From assembly GCF_020991415.1 (NCBI RefSeq), contig NZ_JAJMOY010000005.1, positions 124,001 through 188,000 on the forward strand: a stretch of DNA of 64,000 bases, given 5' to 3'. The notes below the pieces were generated by a model. It did no database searches, was not told the DNA's origin, and was given only the letters and a program-made list of their open reading frames with translations. The position numbers were made by a program, and so were the translations under genes. Numbering within the stretch: the first letter of the stretch is position 1; each line of letters starts with the position of its first letter. The DNA is from Flavobacterium sp. ENC. GTDB taxonomy: Bacteria; Bacteroidota; Bacteroidia; Flavobacteriales; Flavobacteriaceae. Below are positions 15,618 through 24,403 of this stretch, piece after piece.

Positions 15618-16352
15618 ATGATAAAAATAATCATTCATATTACAAAATTCGTAGTTGCGACTATTACAGCACTATTGTTTGCCTCTTGTAACTTTAACGG
15701 TAACGCCATTGAAGGAAGCGGAAATGTTACTACCGAAAAAAGAATTGTTCAGGGAGATTTTACCAAAATATCAGTAAGCAACGCGATTGATTTAGTGATC
15801 GAACAGGCTGATGCTACTGAAATTGTTGTGGAAGCTGATGATAATTTACAAAAAGAAATCACTACTACAGTCGAGAACGGTACCTTGATTATTAAATGCA
15901 AATACAGTTCTTTCAGAGATATTACGAAGAAAAAAGTGACGGTAAAGATGCCTAAAATTGACAAAATAGAAGCTTCAAGTGCTTCTTCTGTCCTAAGCAC
16001 AGGAATCATTGAAGGTGTAGATATAGATTTGGAAACTTCAAGCGCTGCGACCATGGATGTTAAGTTAGAATCTGATAATATTACGGTAGATACTGGAAGC
16101 GGAAGTTCGGTACATGTGGAAGGAAAAGCTTTAAAAATTTCTACTTCAGCCTCAAGCGGATCCACTATAAGTGCAAATAAATTATTCGCAAATGATGTTA
16201 CAGCAGAAGCTTCAAGTGGAGGACATGTAAGTATTCATCCTATTGTAAGCCTGAAAGCAGAAGCGAGCAGCGGCGGAAGCATCAATTATGACAGTACGCC
16301 AAAAACAATTGAGAAAACTTCAAATTCAGGAGGAAGTATAAGTCAGGAGTAA
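15618..16352 (+). CDS. Head-GIN domain lipoprotein (DUF2807)
   Basis: A 244-residue exported protein. The signal sequence ends LLFASCNFNG, a good lipobox with the Cys at about residue 24. The mature part is a single DUF2807/head-GIN beta-helix-like domain with regularly spaced Ser/Ala/Gly turns (SASSVLSTG, ETSSAATMDVK, GSGSSVHVEG, ASSGGHVS, ASSGGSI), consistent with a stacked right-handed solenoid. It lies 3 bp after the PspC gene. It is probably anchored at the outer or inner membrane facing the periplasm. Confidence 0.88.
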   Translation: MIKIIIHITKFVVATITALLFASCNFNGNAIEGSGNVTTEKRIVQGDFTKISVSNAIDLVIEQADATEIVVEADDNLQKEITTTVENGTLIIKCKYSSFRDITKKKVTVKMPKIDKIEASSASSVLSTGIIEGVDIDLETSSAATMDVKLESDNITVDTGSGSSVHVEGKALKISTSASSGSTISANKLFANDVTAEASSGGHVSIHPIVSLKAEASSGGSINYDSTPKTIEKTSNSGGSISQE

Positions 16353-16374
16353 ATGATATTTATCTGTTAAATAT

Positions 16375-16409
16375 AAAAAAATCATTCATCGAAAGTGGAT
16401 GATTTTTTT
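16375..16409 (+). terminator. Terminator between the two GIN genes
   Basis: AAAAAATCATTCATC / GTGGATGATTTTTT imperfect stem-loop with a T-run. The -7 motif TATATTTG (16409-16416) begins right at its end, suggesting that the following gene has its own promoter 21 bp before its ATG. Confidence 0.7.
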
Positions 16410-16437
16410 ATATTTGTGAAAATCAAATCAAGCATTA

Positions 16438-17271
16438 ATGAAAAAAAACACCGCCCTACTCCTATTATTATTGATTACAACATTCACTTTTGCCCAAAAG
16501 CGCGAAAAAATAAAAGGATCTAAAATCGTTACCACCTCTATAAAGGAAGTTGGAGAATTTGATGGTATTGAAGCCGATGATAATCTGGAAGTTTATCTGG
16601 AAAGAGGAGAGAAAAACGAAATCAAAATCGAAGCTGACGACAATCTCCACGATATTATCGGAATGGATTTAAGAGATCGTACACTTCGTTTGTATACCTC
16701 AAAACAAAGTTCCATTTTTAAAAAACTGATTGTCCGCGTTACTTATACAAAATCACTTAAGAATGTAATTGCTAAAAACGAAGCGGCTATTTATGCCATT
16801 CAGGAAGTTCAGGTAGACGACATTACCTTTAACAGCTTTGATTACTCAAAATTGTTTTTAAATGTAAATTCGAAAAAATTCTCCCTGATTGCCGATGATA
16901 AATCAAAAACCGAATTAAACGTAAAAGCAGAAGATGCCAATTTACAATTAAGTAAAAATGCTTCCATCAAAACACTGGTTTCTGCCATAAAATTCAAATG
17001 TGATTTGTATCAGAAAGCAGCAGCCACTATTGAAGGTATTGCCGAAAAAGCCACTATTCGTTTAGACAACAATTCGGTTTTTACCGGAACAAAATTCACT
17101 TTGAAAGATTCCAATGTTACGGTTGAAAATTATGCGACAGCCAGTATTTTGGCAGAAACCACCATTTCGATAGCGGTTAGCGACAAAGCAGAACTTTCCC
17201 TTTTTGGAAGTCCAACGATACAACTTACCCGTTTTTCTGAAGAAGCGAAGCTGATTAAGAAGATTAAGTAA
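16438..17271 (+). CDS. GIN-domain (DUF2807) secreted protein
   Basis: A 277-residue paralogue of the upstream protein with a plain signal peptide (cleavage after TFAQ, residue about 19) and no lipobox. FDGIEADDNLEVYLERGEKNEIKIEADDNL matches the start of the upstream domain, where VVEADDNLQ occurs. Its beta-solenoid is less Ser/Gly-rich. A terminator and a separate TATATTTG box precede it, so it can be expressed independently of the PspC operon. The function is unknown. Confidence 0.82.
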   Translation: MKKNTALLLLLLITTFTFAQKREKIKGSKIVTTSIKEVGEFDGIEADDNLEVYLERGEKNEIKIEADDNLHDIIGMDLRDRTLRLYTSKQSSIFKKLIVRVTYTKSLKNVIAKNEAAIYAIQEVQVDDITFNSFDYSKLFLNVNSKKFSLIADDKSKTELNVKAEDANLQLSKNASIKTLVSAIKFKCDLYQKAAATIEGIAEKATIRLDNNSVFTGTKFTLKDSNVTVENYATASILAETTISIAVSDKAELSLFGSPTIQLTRFSEEAKLIKKIK

Positions 17272-17274
17272 AAA

Positions 17275-17309
17275 GTTTCATGTTTCATGTTTCATGTTTC
17301 ATGTTTCAA
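17275..17309. repeat. Heptamer tandem repeat GTTTCAT x5
   Basis: Four exact copies of GTTTCAT and a fifth ending CAA, directly after the GIN gene stop. They are followed by TTTGTTTCAG, and TTGAAACCTGAAAC occurs on the other side of the terminator (17413-17440). The units resemble those of the other GAAACCTGAAAC-type intergenic repeats. Confidence 0.85.
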
Positions 17310-17344
17310 GTTTTATTTGTTTCAGATTATTGGAGCGTTAAAAT

Positions 17345-17380
17345 AAAAAATCCCATTCACAGCTGCGAATGGGATTTTTT
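17345..17380. terminator. Bidirectional terminator between GIN gene and trxB
   Basis: Perfect 14-bp stem AAAAAATCCCATTC / GAATGGGATTTTTT with an 8-nt loop. Confidence 0.88.
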
Positions 17381-17451
17381 TATGTGAAAATTCTCCGCAT
17401 TTCAGTTCCAACAACTTGAAACCTGAAACAAAGAAAACCTGAAATCTTTTT

Positions 17452-18399
17452 TTACTCTTTAGCTGCCAAATATCTTTCTGCATCCAGAGCTGCCATACAG
17501 CCTGTACCTGCGGCCGTGATCGCCTGACGGTATACATGATCTGCAGCATCACCTGCCACAAAAACACCCGGAATATTGGTATTTGAAGTTCCCGGAGTAT
17601 TGATGATGTATCCGGTTTCGTCTAAATTCAGGTAATCTTTAAAAATATCAGTATTTGGTTTGTGACCAATGGCAACGAAAAACCCAGTTGCAGGAATTTC
17701 AACCACTTCAGCAGTAGTTTTGTTCAAAGCTTTAATGGCGTGCACTACATTTCCATCCCCTACTACTTCAACCGTATCGTGATTCAGTAAAATTTCGATA
17801 TTTTCGGTTTTGCGAACTCTTTCTTCCATAATTTTTGAAGCTCTGAATTTTTCGCTTCTCACCAACATGGTTACTTTTTTACAAAGTTTAGATAAGTAAT
17901 GAGCTTCTTCACAGGCAGAATCACCCGCTCCCACAATTACAACTTCCTGATTGCGGTAGAAAAATCCGTCACAAACGGCACAGGCAGAAACTCCGCCGCC
18001 CATTTGCAAATAATGTTGTTCTGAAGGCAATCCTAAATATTTAGCCGAAGCACCTGTAGAAATAATTACTGTTTCACAGTGTAATTCGATTGAATCGTTA
18101 ATCCATACTTTATGAATATCTCCTGAAAAATCAACTTTGGTAGCCCAGCCATCACGAATATCAGAGCCGAAACGTTTGGCTTGTTCCTGCAGCTGAACCA
18201 TCATTTCAGGTCCTGTAACTCCATCAACATAACCCGGAAAATTCTCTACTTCATTTGTGGTAGTCAACTGACCACCTGGCTGCATTCCCTGATATAAAAC
18301 CGGATTCATGTTAGCTCTGGCAGCATAAATTGCAGCGGTATAGCCCGCAGGACCAGAACCTATAATTAGGCATTTAATTTTTTCGATTGTATCTGACAT
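17452..18399 (-). CDS. trxB: Thioredoxin-disulfide reductase
   Basis: A 315-residue flavoprotein of standard bacterial TrxB size. The FAD-binding GSGPAGYTAAIYAARA lies at residues 14-29, the redox-active Cys140-A-V-Cys143-DG pair in the middle, the NADPH-binding GAGDSACEEAHYL next, and the C-terminal FAD motif GVFVAGDAADHVYRQAITAAGTG. It transfers electrons from NADPH to thioredoxin in the cytosol. It is monocistronic. TACTTTTG on the minus strand (18436-18429) is a possible -7 box. Confidence 0.96.
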   Translation of the reverse strand: MSDTIEKIKCLIIGSGPAGYTAAIYAARANMNPVLYQGMQPGGQLTTTNEVENFPGYVDGVTGPEMMVQLQEQAKRFGSDIRDGWATKVDFSGDIHKVWINDSIELHCETVIISTGASAKYLGLPSEQHYLQMGGGVSACAVCDGFFYRNQEVVIVGAGDSACEEAHYLSKLCKKVTMLVRSEKFRASKIMEERVRKTENIEILLNHDTVEVVGDGNVVHAIKALNKTTAEVVEIPATGFFVAIGHKPNTDIFKDYLNLDETGYIINTPGTSNTNIPGVFVAGDAADHVYRQAITAAGTGCMAALDAERYLAAKE

Positions 18400-18537
18400 A
18401 ATATGATTGTAATTAATAATTGATGGTGCAAAAGTAAGTTTTTATTGTTGGAAAACAGAGTGCTGTCCATCAGTTTTTGCTATTCCGAGATAGAGAAACA
18501 GAAATTACAACGGTCATAAAAAATCCTTTCCACGTAA

Positions 18538-18609
18538 ATTTCAAATAAAAAAATTCCAAATTCCAATAACGAACTGCAAAGTATTGGGACTTGGAATTTT
18601 GAATTTGAA
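18538..18609. repeat. Dispersed AATTCCAAATTCCAATA element, copy 1
   Basis: A roughly 70-bp palindromic element (arms CAAATAAAAAAATTCC and GGAATTTTGAATTTG) with a core CCAATAACGAACTGCAAAG. Its reverse complement closely matches the element at 21593-21668, including the core CAGTTCGTTATTGG. It lies 17 bp beyond the stop of the T9SS protein gene. Confidence 0.8.
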
Positions 18610-18626
18610 AAAATCACAAAAGAGAT

Positions 18627-20984
18627 TTACTCGATAATCATTTTTTTTGTTGCGCTTTTCCCGTCCTGATTTACTTTCAGGATATAAACTCCTTTTTGCA
18701 AGCCTTCTACATTTAGCTCTTTACTTTGAGTTTGAACAGAAAGAACACATTTTCCGAGAATATCAAATATTTTAATATCCTTACTGCTGGCTGATTGGGT
18801 TTGCACAAATATTGTCCCCTCTTTTACAGGATTTGGATAAACCGAAAAACTTTCCAGCTTATTTTCGGTTACTGCCAGACTCTTATCCCTTTCAATGGTT
18901 AGTGTATAAGTTTTTTCTGTGCCATCCTGAGCTGTTACTGTTACAATAACATTATTACTCGCAGAATCTCCCAGATCACCCCACTGCCAAACCTTCCCAC
19001 TTGACACTATTTCTCCGTTTACTTTTATAGCTGCAGTGATATCCGTCGCAATAGGTGTTATGTCGATAATGCTTACGGCATTAGGCACTTTGGCAACATA
19101 GTCTGTTGTTTCTGAAGAGAAAACCGGATCCAGTTTTCCCGCACTCAATGTCAAGCTACTCAAAGTTGCTAAATTGCTAAGGGTAGTGACTGTTGCCGGA
19201 TTACCTGTGTTTGTAGTACTTAAATAAGAGGGAAGATTAGGATCTCCTCCAAATTCCATCACTATTACCTGATAACTCGTTCCGGGGGTCAAACCGGTTA
19301 TCTCTATCTTATTATCGGTATTAATCTTGACAATCGTATACCAGCCTGAACTGCCAATCTGATCGCCCATACCAAAGTTTTTATCTTCTTTAAAATAAAT
19401 ATTATCCGGTACAGGACTATTAGCAGTTGTGCCTTTACGCATAAATACGATTCTTCCATTTCCATCCCCATTTGTCCAGTTTACGGTGGTACTGGTGGCC
19501 GTTGTATTGATAAAAGTAAGATTCGCAGCCTGAATCGTCGGTGACGGTAAAAGTCTGTAAACTTTTATATTGTATGTTTTTACCGCACCGCTTTGAGCTG
19601 TAACTTCTATCGTAATAAGATTAGGAACGTATCCCACTACCAAATTACTAATCTCTTGCGAAGGATTTCCACTAGCAACTGTTACCCCGTTTACTTTTAT
19701 CCCCGCATTGCTATCAGTAGTAACCGGAGTTACCTTTATGCTACTGACTCCATTAGGTACTCTGGCAACATAATCAGTGGTTTCTGGTGAAAAAACAGTA
19801 TCCAGTACTCCATCACTTAAAGTCAGATTACTCAAAGTCGCTACATTACTAAGTGTAGTTACAGTTGCGGGATTTCCGGTACTTGCTGTTGTTAAATAAG
19901 AGGGATTATGTGGCAAACCGTTAAACTCCATGACCGCTACCTGATAAGTGGTTCCGGGGGTCAGGCCGGTTACCTCTACCTTATTATCGGTATTAATCTT
20001 AACAATAGCATACCAGCCTGAACTGCCAATCTGATCCCCCATACCAAAAACTTTACCGTCGTTAAAATAAATATTCTCTGGTAAAGGATTATCCTCTTTT
20101 GTTCCTTCACGCATAAATACTATTCTTCCGCCTCCGTTGCCATTCGTCCAGTTTACGGTAGTTGATGTTGCGGTAGTATTGGTAAAAAAGACAGCACTTG
20201 CCTGTAGAACAGGGGCTGGTAAAGCAAGTCTGGTTATGGTTACTGTATAAGTCTTTTCCGTGCCATCTTCTGCAGTAACTGTGGTCGTAATAACATTAGT
20301 CCCCAATTTTAGATCAACCACTTGCGAAGCGCTTCTGCTTGCAACCGTTATATTATTTACTTTAATAGTTGCCTTATCACTACTCGCCACCGGAGATATT
20401 GTAATACTGCTGGTTGCGTTAGGCACCGTAATCTGATAACTTGTGGTAGCTGAATTAAAAACCGGGTCCAGAGTGCCGTCGCTAACACTTAAATTACTTA
20501 AAGTCGCTACATCACTAAGCGTAGTCACTGCCGCAGGATTACCGGTACTTGTTGTCGTTAAATAAAATGTACCTTTACCGTGGCTGCTACTATTCGTCAT
20601 TGCCTGTACCTGATATGTAGTTCCTGGTGTCAAACCGGTTACCACCACCATATTACGCCAAGTATCAGCCACACAATACCAGCCTGCCGTACCAACTTGA
20701 TCTCCCAAACCAAAAATAGTATTAGGTTTATAATTAACGTTATCTTCCGGCGCAGGATTAGGGTTAGGATTTGTTCCCTTACGCATAAAAACTGCAGTAT
20801 AATTTCCACCCCCGTATTGCCAACTAATAGTAGTGGTAGTTGCTGTTGTATTTGTAAAAACAAGATTAGAAGCTTGTCTAGTAGGCGTCTCCTGTGCCGC
20901 CATCGTTTGAAAAACCGACAAAAAAGCGATCACAACTACCCAAAAAGGCTTTTTCGAAAATAAGAAAGTAAAAGTACGATTCAT
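18627..20984 (-). CDS. T9SS-exported repeat protein (three FN3-like plus cadherin-like pairs)
   Basis: A 785-residue protein with a signal peptide ending TMAAQ (residue 31). It contains three tandem units of about 220 residues: an FN3-like domain (residues about 37-150, 260-372, 484-597; each with TNTTAT.TT..W, FMR.GT, GLTPGT.YQV) and a cadherin-like beta-sandwich (157-252, 378-478, 604-700; each with ATLS.L..S.G.LD and YT/YN..V). The C-terminus (705-785) has YPNPVKEG and GVYILKV, the type A T9SS sorting domain. It should be secreted and attached to the cell surface as an adhesin-like protein. Two inverted copies of one intergenic element bracket it. Confidence 0.87.
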   Translation of the reverse strand: MNRTFTFLFSKKPFWVVVIAFLSVFQTMAAQETPTRQASNLVFTNTTATTTTISWQYGGGNYTAVFMRKGTNPNPNPAPEDNVNYKPNTIFGLGDQVGTAGWYCVADTWRNMVVVTGLTPGTTYQVQAMTNSSSHGKGTFYLTTTSTGNPAAVTTLSDVATLSNLSVSDGTLDPVFNSATTSYQITVPNATSSITISPVASSDKATIKVNNITVASRSASQVVDLKLGTNVITTTVTAEDGTEKTYTVTITRLALPAPVLQASAVFFTNTTATSTTVNWTNGNGGGRIVFMREGTKEDNPLPENIYFNDGKVFGMGDQIGSSGWYAIVKINTDNKVEVTGLTPGTTYQVAVMEFNGLPHNPSYLTTASTGNPATVTTLSNVATLSNLTLSDGVLDTVFSPETTDYVARVPNGVSSIKVTPVTTDSNAGIKVNGVTVASGNPSQEISNLVVGYVPNLITIEVTAQSGAVKTYNIKVYRLLPSPTIQAANLTFINTTATSTTVNWTNGDGNGRIVFMRKGTTANSPVPDNIYFKEDKNFGMGDQIGSSGWYTIVKINTDNKIEITGLTPGTSYQVIVMEFGGDPNLPSYLSTTNTGNPATVTTLSNLATLSSLTLSAGKLDPVFSSETTDYVAKVPNAVSIIDITPIATDITAAIKVNGEIVSSGKVWQWGDLGDSASNNVIVTVTAQDGTEKTYTLTIERDKSLAVTENKLESFSVYPNPVKEGTIFVQTQSASSKDIKIFDILGKCVLSVQTQSKELNVEGLQKGVYILKVNQDGKSATKKMIIE

Positions 20985-21169
20985 AACACACTATTTTTTA
21001 AACTAATAATATTCGGCCCACCCTTCTTTTCAGTGCTATTCTTTTTACACTTTTGATAAGAATGAAGCCCTATAACCCTAACACAATTGCTATGATTTTG
21101 TAAGCAAATTACTTCTAAAAAAAACAAAACGATACCCTCGTGTAATAATTAGAACGATTCATTTAATAA

Positions 21170-21549
21170 CTGGGGGATTGGGGCAATAAGTGTGCTTTGG
21201 CACAAGCTTTAAGAACCAATCAACAAGCGATTTCTATTATGGAAAACAGTGAAACAATTGATGAAGAAAAACTTGCAGAGGTTGCAAAAGCATTAGGGTT
21301 ACCGCAGAGGCGATTAAGAATTTCTCGGAAGAAAATATGACAACTTACTTTAATACTTTTACCGATAATGATTTCAGCAATAACGAAGGTACTGTTGTTG
21401 GTACTCGTGACAACAATAACAACTGTATATTTAACCCGTTAGACAAAATGATGGAAATGGTTGATGAAAACCGAAAACTTTACGAACGCCTGGTTCAGGC
21501 CGAGAAAGATAAGGTCGAATATTTAGAAAAATTACCAAAAGAAAAATAA
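21170..21549 (+). pseudogene. Remnant of an XRE-type helix-turn-helix regulator (frameshifted)
   Basis: Reading from 21193, the sequence gives CALAQALRTNQQAISIMENS and then DEEKLAEVAKALGL, the second half of a Cro/C1-type HTH. Near 21297-21302 this frame breaks: inserting one A would restore TAEAIKNFSEENMTTYFNT, which continues in another frame to the stop at 21549. The 5' part of the HTH (first helices and start codon) is also missing, because a stop precedes at about 21168. The 70-residue reading frame from 21337 is therefore the tail of a dead gene and not an independent protein. A sequencing error cannot be excluded for the shift. Confidence 0.72.
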
Positions 21550-21592
21550 TTACTACTTAAGAATATAATAGTTCTAAAGAGCGTCAGGTTTA

Positions 21593-21668
21593 AATTCAAA
21601 TAAAAAATTCCAAATTCCAATACTGTACAGTTCGTTATTGGAATTTGGAATTTTTTATTTGGAATTTC
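21593..21668. repeat. Dispersed AATTCCAAATTCCAATA element, copy 2
   Basis: Palindromic arms AAAAAATTCCAAATTCCAAT and their complement, with core CTGTACAGTTCGTTATTGG. It is nearly identical to the reverse complement of the copy at 18538-18609. Partial versions occur at 27452-27492 and 62968-63000. Confidence 0.8.
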
Positions 21669-21692
21669 TCAAAAGATAACTTTAGAGCACAA

Positions 21693-21722
21693 AAAAAGCC
21701 GAACATTTCTGTTCGGCTTTTT
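21693..21722 (-). terminator. Terminator of tRNA-Pro
   Basis: AAAAAGCCGAAC / GTTCGGCTTTTT stem with a 6-nt loop, immediately after the 3' end of the tRNA on the minus strand. Confidence 0.85.
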
Positions 21723-21724
21723 GT

Positions 21725-21798
21725 CGGGGTGGCAGGATTCGAACCTGCGGCCTCCTGCTCCCAAAGCAGGCGCGATAACCGGGCTACGCTACACCCCG
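21725..21798 (-). tRNA. tRNA-Pro (anticodon TGG)
   Basis: The reverse complement reads CGGGGTGTAGCGTAGCCCGG and ends TTCGAATCCTGCCACCCCG. It has a 7-bp acceptor stem (CGGGGTG/CACCCCG), a D-arm, an anticodon loop TTTGGGA within a CCTGC/GCAGG-type stem, and a T-loop GTTCGAATC. The anticodon TGG reads proline CCN codons. CCA is not encoded. It has its own promoter and terminator and stands alone. Confidence 0.96.
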
Positions 21799-21808
21799 TA
21801 AGCGGGTG

Positions 21809-21840
21809 CAAATATATAACTATTTTTTGCTTATCCAAAA
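21809..21840 (-). promoter_or_regulatory. Promoter of tRNA-Pro
   Basis: On the minus strand TTTTG (21840-21836), 19-nt spacer, TATATTTG (21816-21809). This is a near-ideal TTTG-N19-TANNTTTG promoter, placed 10 bp before the mature tRNA end. The rest of the 21841-22132 gap before parA shows no further structure I could support. Confidence 0.8.
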
Positions 21841-22132
21841 CAATTTATGAAATAAGAACTATTTTTAATTTCATAGCCTGAATTTGAAAAATACCGAAAG
21901 AACTTCCCAATTCGTTTTTATTAAAATCAAATTTCACTTATGACACTTTTTAAGGTCAAATTAACCAATATGTACAGGACTTTTTTATAGCTGTTTTCTT
22001 TGAAAAACAAAAAACAGATCCAATCAAACACCCACCAAACAACGGTTAACCTAAGTTTCTTAAATGTTAACAAAATAGATTTTCAAAAACCATAAATAAT
22101 TGTATTTTTACGGTTCAAAATTCAGAAAATAA

Positions 22133-22900
22133 ATGGGCAAAATCATTGCGATTGCTAATCAAAAAGGAGGCGTTGGAAAGACTACTACATCAGTAAATCT
22201 TGCGGCCTCATTAGGTGTTTTAGAGAAAAAAGTATTACTGATAGACGCTGATCCTCAGGCGAATGCTACATCAGGCCTTGGGATTGATGTAGAATCTGTA
22301 GAAATTGGTACTTATCAGATACTTGAACATAGCCACACCCCAAAAGAAACTATTGTTCAATGTTCAGCTCCAAATGTTGATGTGATACCTGCTCACATTG
22401 ACCTTGTTGCCATCGAAATCGAATTGGTTGATAAAGAAAACAGGGAATATATGCTTAAAAAAGCATTGGAAAGTGTGAAAGACGAATATGATTATATCAT
22501 TATCGACTGTGCACCTTCTCTGGGATTATTAACGTTGAATGCTTTAACAGCGGCTGATTCTGTAGTTATTCCGATTCAGTGTGAGTATTTCGCACTTGAA
22601 GGATTAGGAAAATTACTGAATACCATAAAAAGTATCCAGAAAATTCACAACCCGGACCTGGACATCGAAGGATTATTGTTAACCATGTACGATTCGAGAT
22701 TGCGTTTATCCAATCAGGTTGTGGAAGAGGTTCAAAAACACTTTAACGATATGGTTTTTGATACCGTTATTCAGCGAAATGTAAAATTAAGTGAGGCACC
22801 AAGTTTTGGCGAAAGCATCATTAATTATGACGCAACCAGCAAAGGAGCAGTTAATTACATCAATTTAGCTCAGGAAATTATAAAGAAAAACAGTAAATAG
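22133..22900 (+). CDS. parA: Chromosome-partitioning ATPase ParA (Soj)
   Basis: A 255-residue ParA of the short chromosomal (Soj) type without an N-terminal HTH. It begins MGKIIAIANQKGGVGKTT, the deviant Walker A motif, at residues 11-18. Walker A' (LLIDADPQANAT), Walker B (DYIIIDCAPSLGLLT) and the basic C-terminal region follow. It forms a nucleoid-bound ATP dimer that drives origin segregation with ParB, encoded 5 bp downstream. No perfect parS site was seen in this window. Confidence 0.95.
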   Translation: MGKIIAIANQKGGVGKTTTSVNLAASLGVLEKKVLLIDADPQANATSGLGIDVESVEIGTYQILEHSHTPKETIVQCSAPNVDVIPAHIDLVAIEIELVDKENREYMLKKALESVKDEYDYIIIDCAPSLGLLTLNALTAADSVVIPIQCEYFALEGLGKLLNTIKSIQKIHNPDLDIEGLLLTMYDSRLRLSNQVVEEVQKHFNDMVFDTVIQRNVKLSEAPSFGESIINYDATSKGAVNYINLAQEIIKKNSK

Positions 22901-22905
22901 TTTTT

Positions 22906-23808
22906 ATGACAAAAGCAATTAAAAAACAAGCCTTAGGAAGAGGATTATCAGCATTATTAAAAGATCCGGAAAACGACATTACCTCAGTAGAAGACAAAAA
23001 TGCTGACAAGGTTGTTGGAAATATCATAGAGCTTGAAATAAGTGCTATCGAAATAAATCCGTTTCAGCCCCGAAGCAATTTTAATGAAGAATCATTACGC
23101 GAATTAGCCACTTCCATTAAAGAATTGGGCGTGATTCAGCCTATTACTGTTCGAAAATTAGACTTCAACAAATACCAGTTAATTTCGGGAGAGCGTCGTT
23201 TACGTGCCTCAACACTGGTAGGATTGACTACCGTTCCTGCCTATATCCGTATTGCCAATGACAATGAATCACTGGTTATGGCTTTGGTGGAAAACATTCA
23301 GCGTCACGACTTAGATCCAATTGAAATTGCGCTTTCGTACCAGCGTCTGATTGATGAAATTCAATTAACTCAGGAACAAATGAGCGAGCGTGTGGGTAAA
23401 AAACGCTCTACCATTGCCAATTACCTGCGTCTTTTAAAATTAGATCCGATTATCCAGACGGGTATTCGTGACGGTTTTATCAGCATGGGTCACGGCAGGG
23501 CAATCATTAATATTGAAGACTTGGATGTCCAGACAGACATCTACCAGAAAATAGTAAGCCAGAACTTATCAGTTCGCGAAACAGAAGCTTTGGTCAAAAA
23601 CTATCATGAAGGCGAAAAACCAAAAGCGGAAGGAAAAGCCAGACCAGAATCTTCTTTTGAAATTGAAGAAATCAAAAAAAGCACTTTCAACGAATATTTT
23701 GGTGCGAAAGTTGATATAAAAGTCGCTGGCAACGGTAAAGGAAAAATTACAATTCCTTTTAATTCTGAAGCCGACTTTAACAGAATTATAAAATTAATAA
23801 ACGGGTAG
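22906..23808 (+). CDS. parB: Chromosome-partitioning protein ParB (Spo0J)
   Basis: A 300-residue ParB. The N-terminal box GRGLSALL is followed by EINPFQPRSNFNEESLRELATSI (CTPase entry), the GERRLRAS motif of the CTP-binding pocket, and a KorB-like HTH (LTQEQMSERVGKKRSTIANYLRLLKL). The C-terminal dimerisation domain is residues about 240-300. It binds parS and slides as a CTP-clamp. Its stop codon overlaps the GTG start of the next gene by one base. Confidence 0.95.
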   Translation: MTKAIKKQALGRGLSALLKDPENDITSVEDKNADKVVGNIIELEISAIEINPFQPRSNFNEESLRELATSIKELGVIQPITVRKLDFNKYQLISGERRLRASTLVGLTTVPAYIRIANDNESLVMALVENIQRHDLDPIEIALSYQRLIDEIQLTQEQMSERVGKKRSTIANYLRLLKLDPIIQTGIRDGFISMGHGRAIINIEDLDVQTDIYQKIVSQNLSVRETEALVKNYHEGEKPKAEGKARPESSFEIEEIKKSTFNEYFGAKVDIKVAGNGKGKITIPFNSEADFNRIIKLING

Positions 23809-24365
23809 TGAATAAAATTGTCCCCATAAGTCTATTGTTCTTTCTCATAGGAACCGTTTCTCTTTTTGCCCAGGCAAAAGAAGAGACGGTTTTAGTCGCT
23901 AAAGACACTACTAAGTTAGAGGAAATAGATCCGCTTACACCGGCAAAAGCAGCATTCTACTCTGCCATTTTACCGGGTCTTGGTCAGGCTTACAACAAAA
24001 AATACTGGAAGATTCCATTAGTCTACGGAGCTATCGGAACCAGTTTATACTTTTACCTCGACAACAATAAAAAATACAATAATTATCGCGATGCCTACAA
24101 AAAAAGACTTGAAGGTCTTCCTGACGACTATCAGTTTTTAGATGACAGCAGACTTGTTGCAGGTCAGAAATTCTACCAGAGAAACAGGGATTTATCGGCT
24201 TTATTTGTGGTAGGATTTTATGTTTTAAATATCATTGACGCCAATGTTGACGCGGCTTTAATTCAATTCAACGTAAACGAAAGGCTATCACTGCGTCCGG
24301 AAATTTACCCTGATGATATGACATTCAGACCCAATGTTGGGCTAACTTTTAATTACCACTTTTAA
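23808..24365 (+). CDS. DUF5683 envelope protein
   Basis: A 185-residue exported protein with a GTG start at 23808, required by overlap with parB, and a signal peptide ending LFAQ (residue about 22). It has the DUF5683 signature: KAAFYSAILPGLGQAYNKKYWKIPLVYGAI, two membrane helices, and a beta-strand C-terminus ending NVGLTFNYHF like an outer-membrane strand. The Gly-rich segment recalls the TM2/GxGxxY motif. The function is unknown. The linkage parB-DUF5683-dapB recurs in flavobacteria as far as I recall. Confidence 0.85.
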   Translation: MNKIVPISLLFFLIGTVSLFAQAKEETVLVAKDTTKLEEIDPLTPAKAAFYSAILPGLGQAYNKKYWKIPLVYGAIGTSLYFYLDNNKKYNNYRDAYKKRLEGLPDDYQFLDDSRLVAGQKFYQRNRDLSALFVVGFYVLNIIDANVDAALIQFNVNERLSLRPEIYPDDMTFRPNVGLTFNYHF

Positions 24366-24403
24366 GTAGAGCTGCTTTCTATTTAAATTCAAAAAATACA
24401 CAA

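Noticed and set aside
21635..21881. Two overlapping reading frames over the tRNA-Pro region
   Set aside because: Both translate the tRNA gene and its terminator, so they are artefacts.
21645..22132. Integration site at tRNA-Pro
   Set aside because: No integrase, no duplicated tRNA end and no foreign-looking cargo are visible, although a decayed regulator is nearby.
22100..23850. parS site near parA-parB
   Set aside because: No sequence resembling the 16-bp parS palindrome was found in this window.
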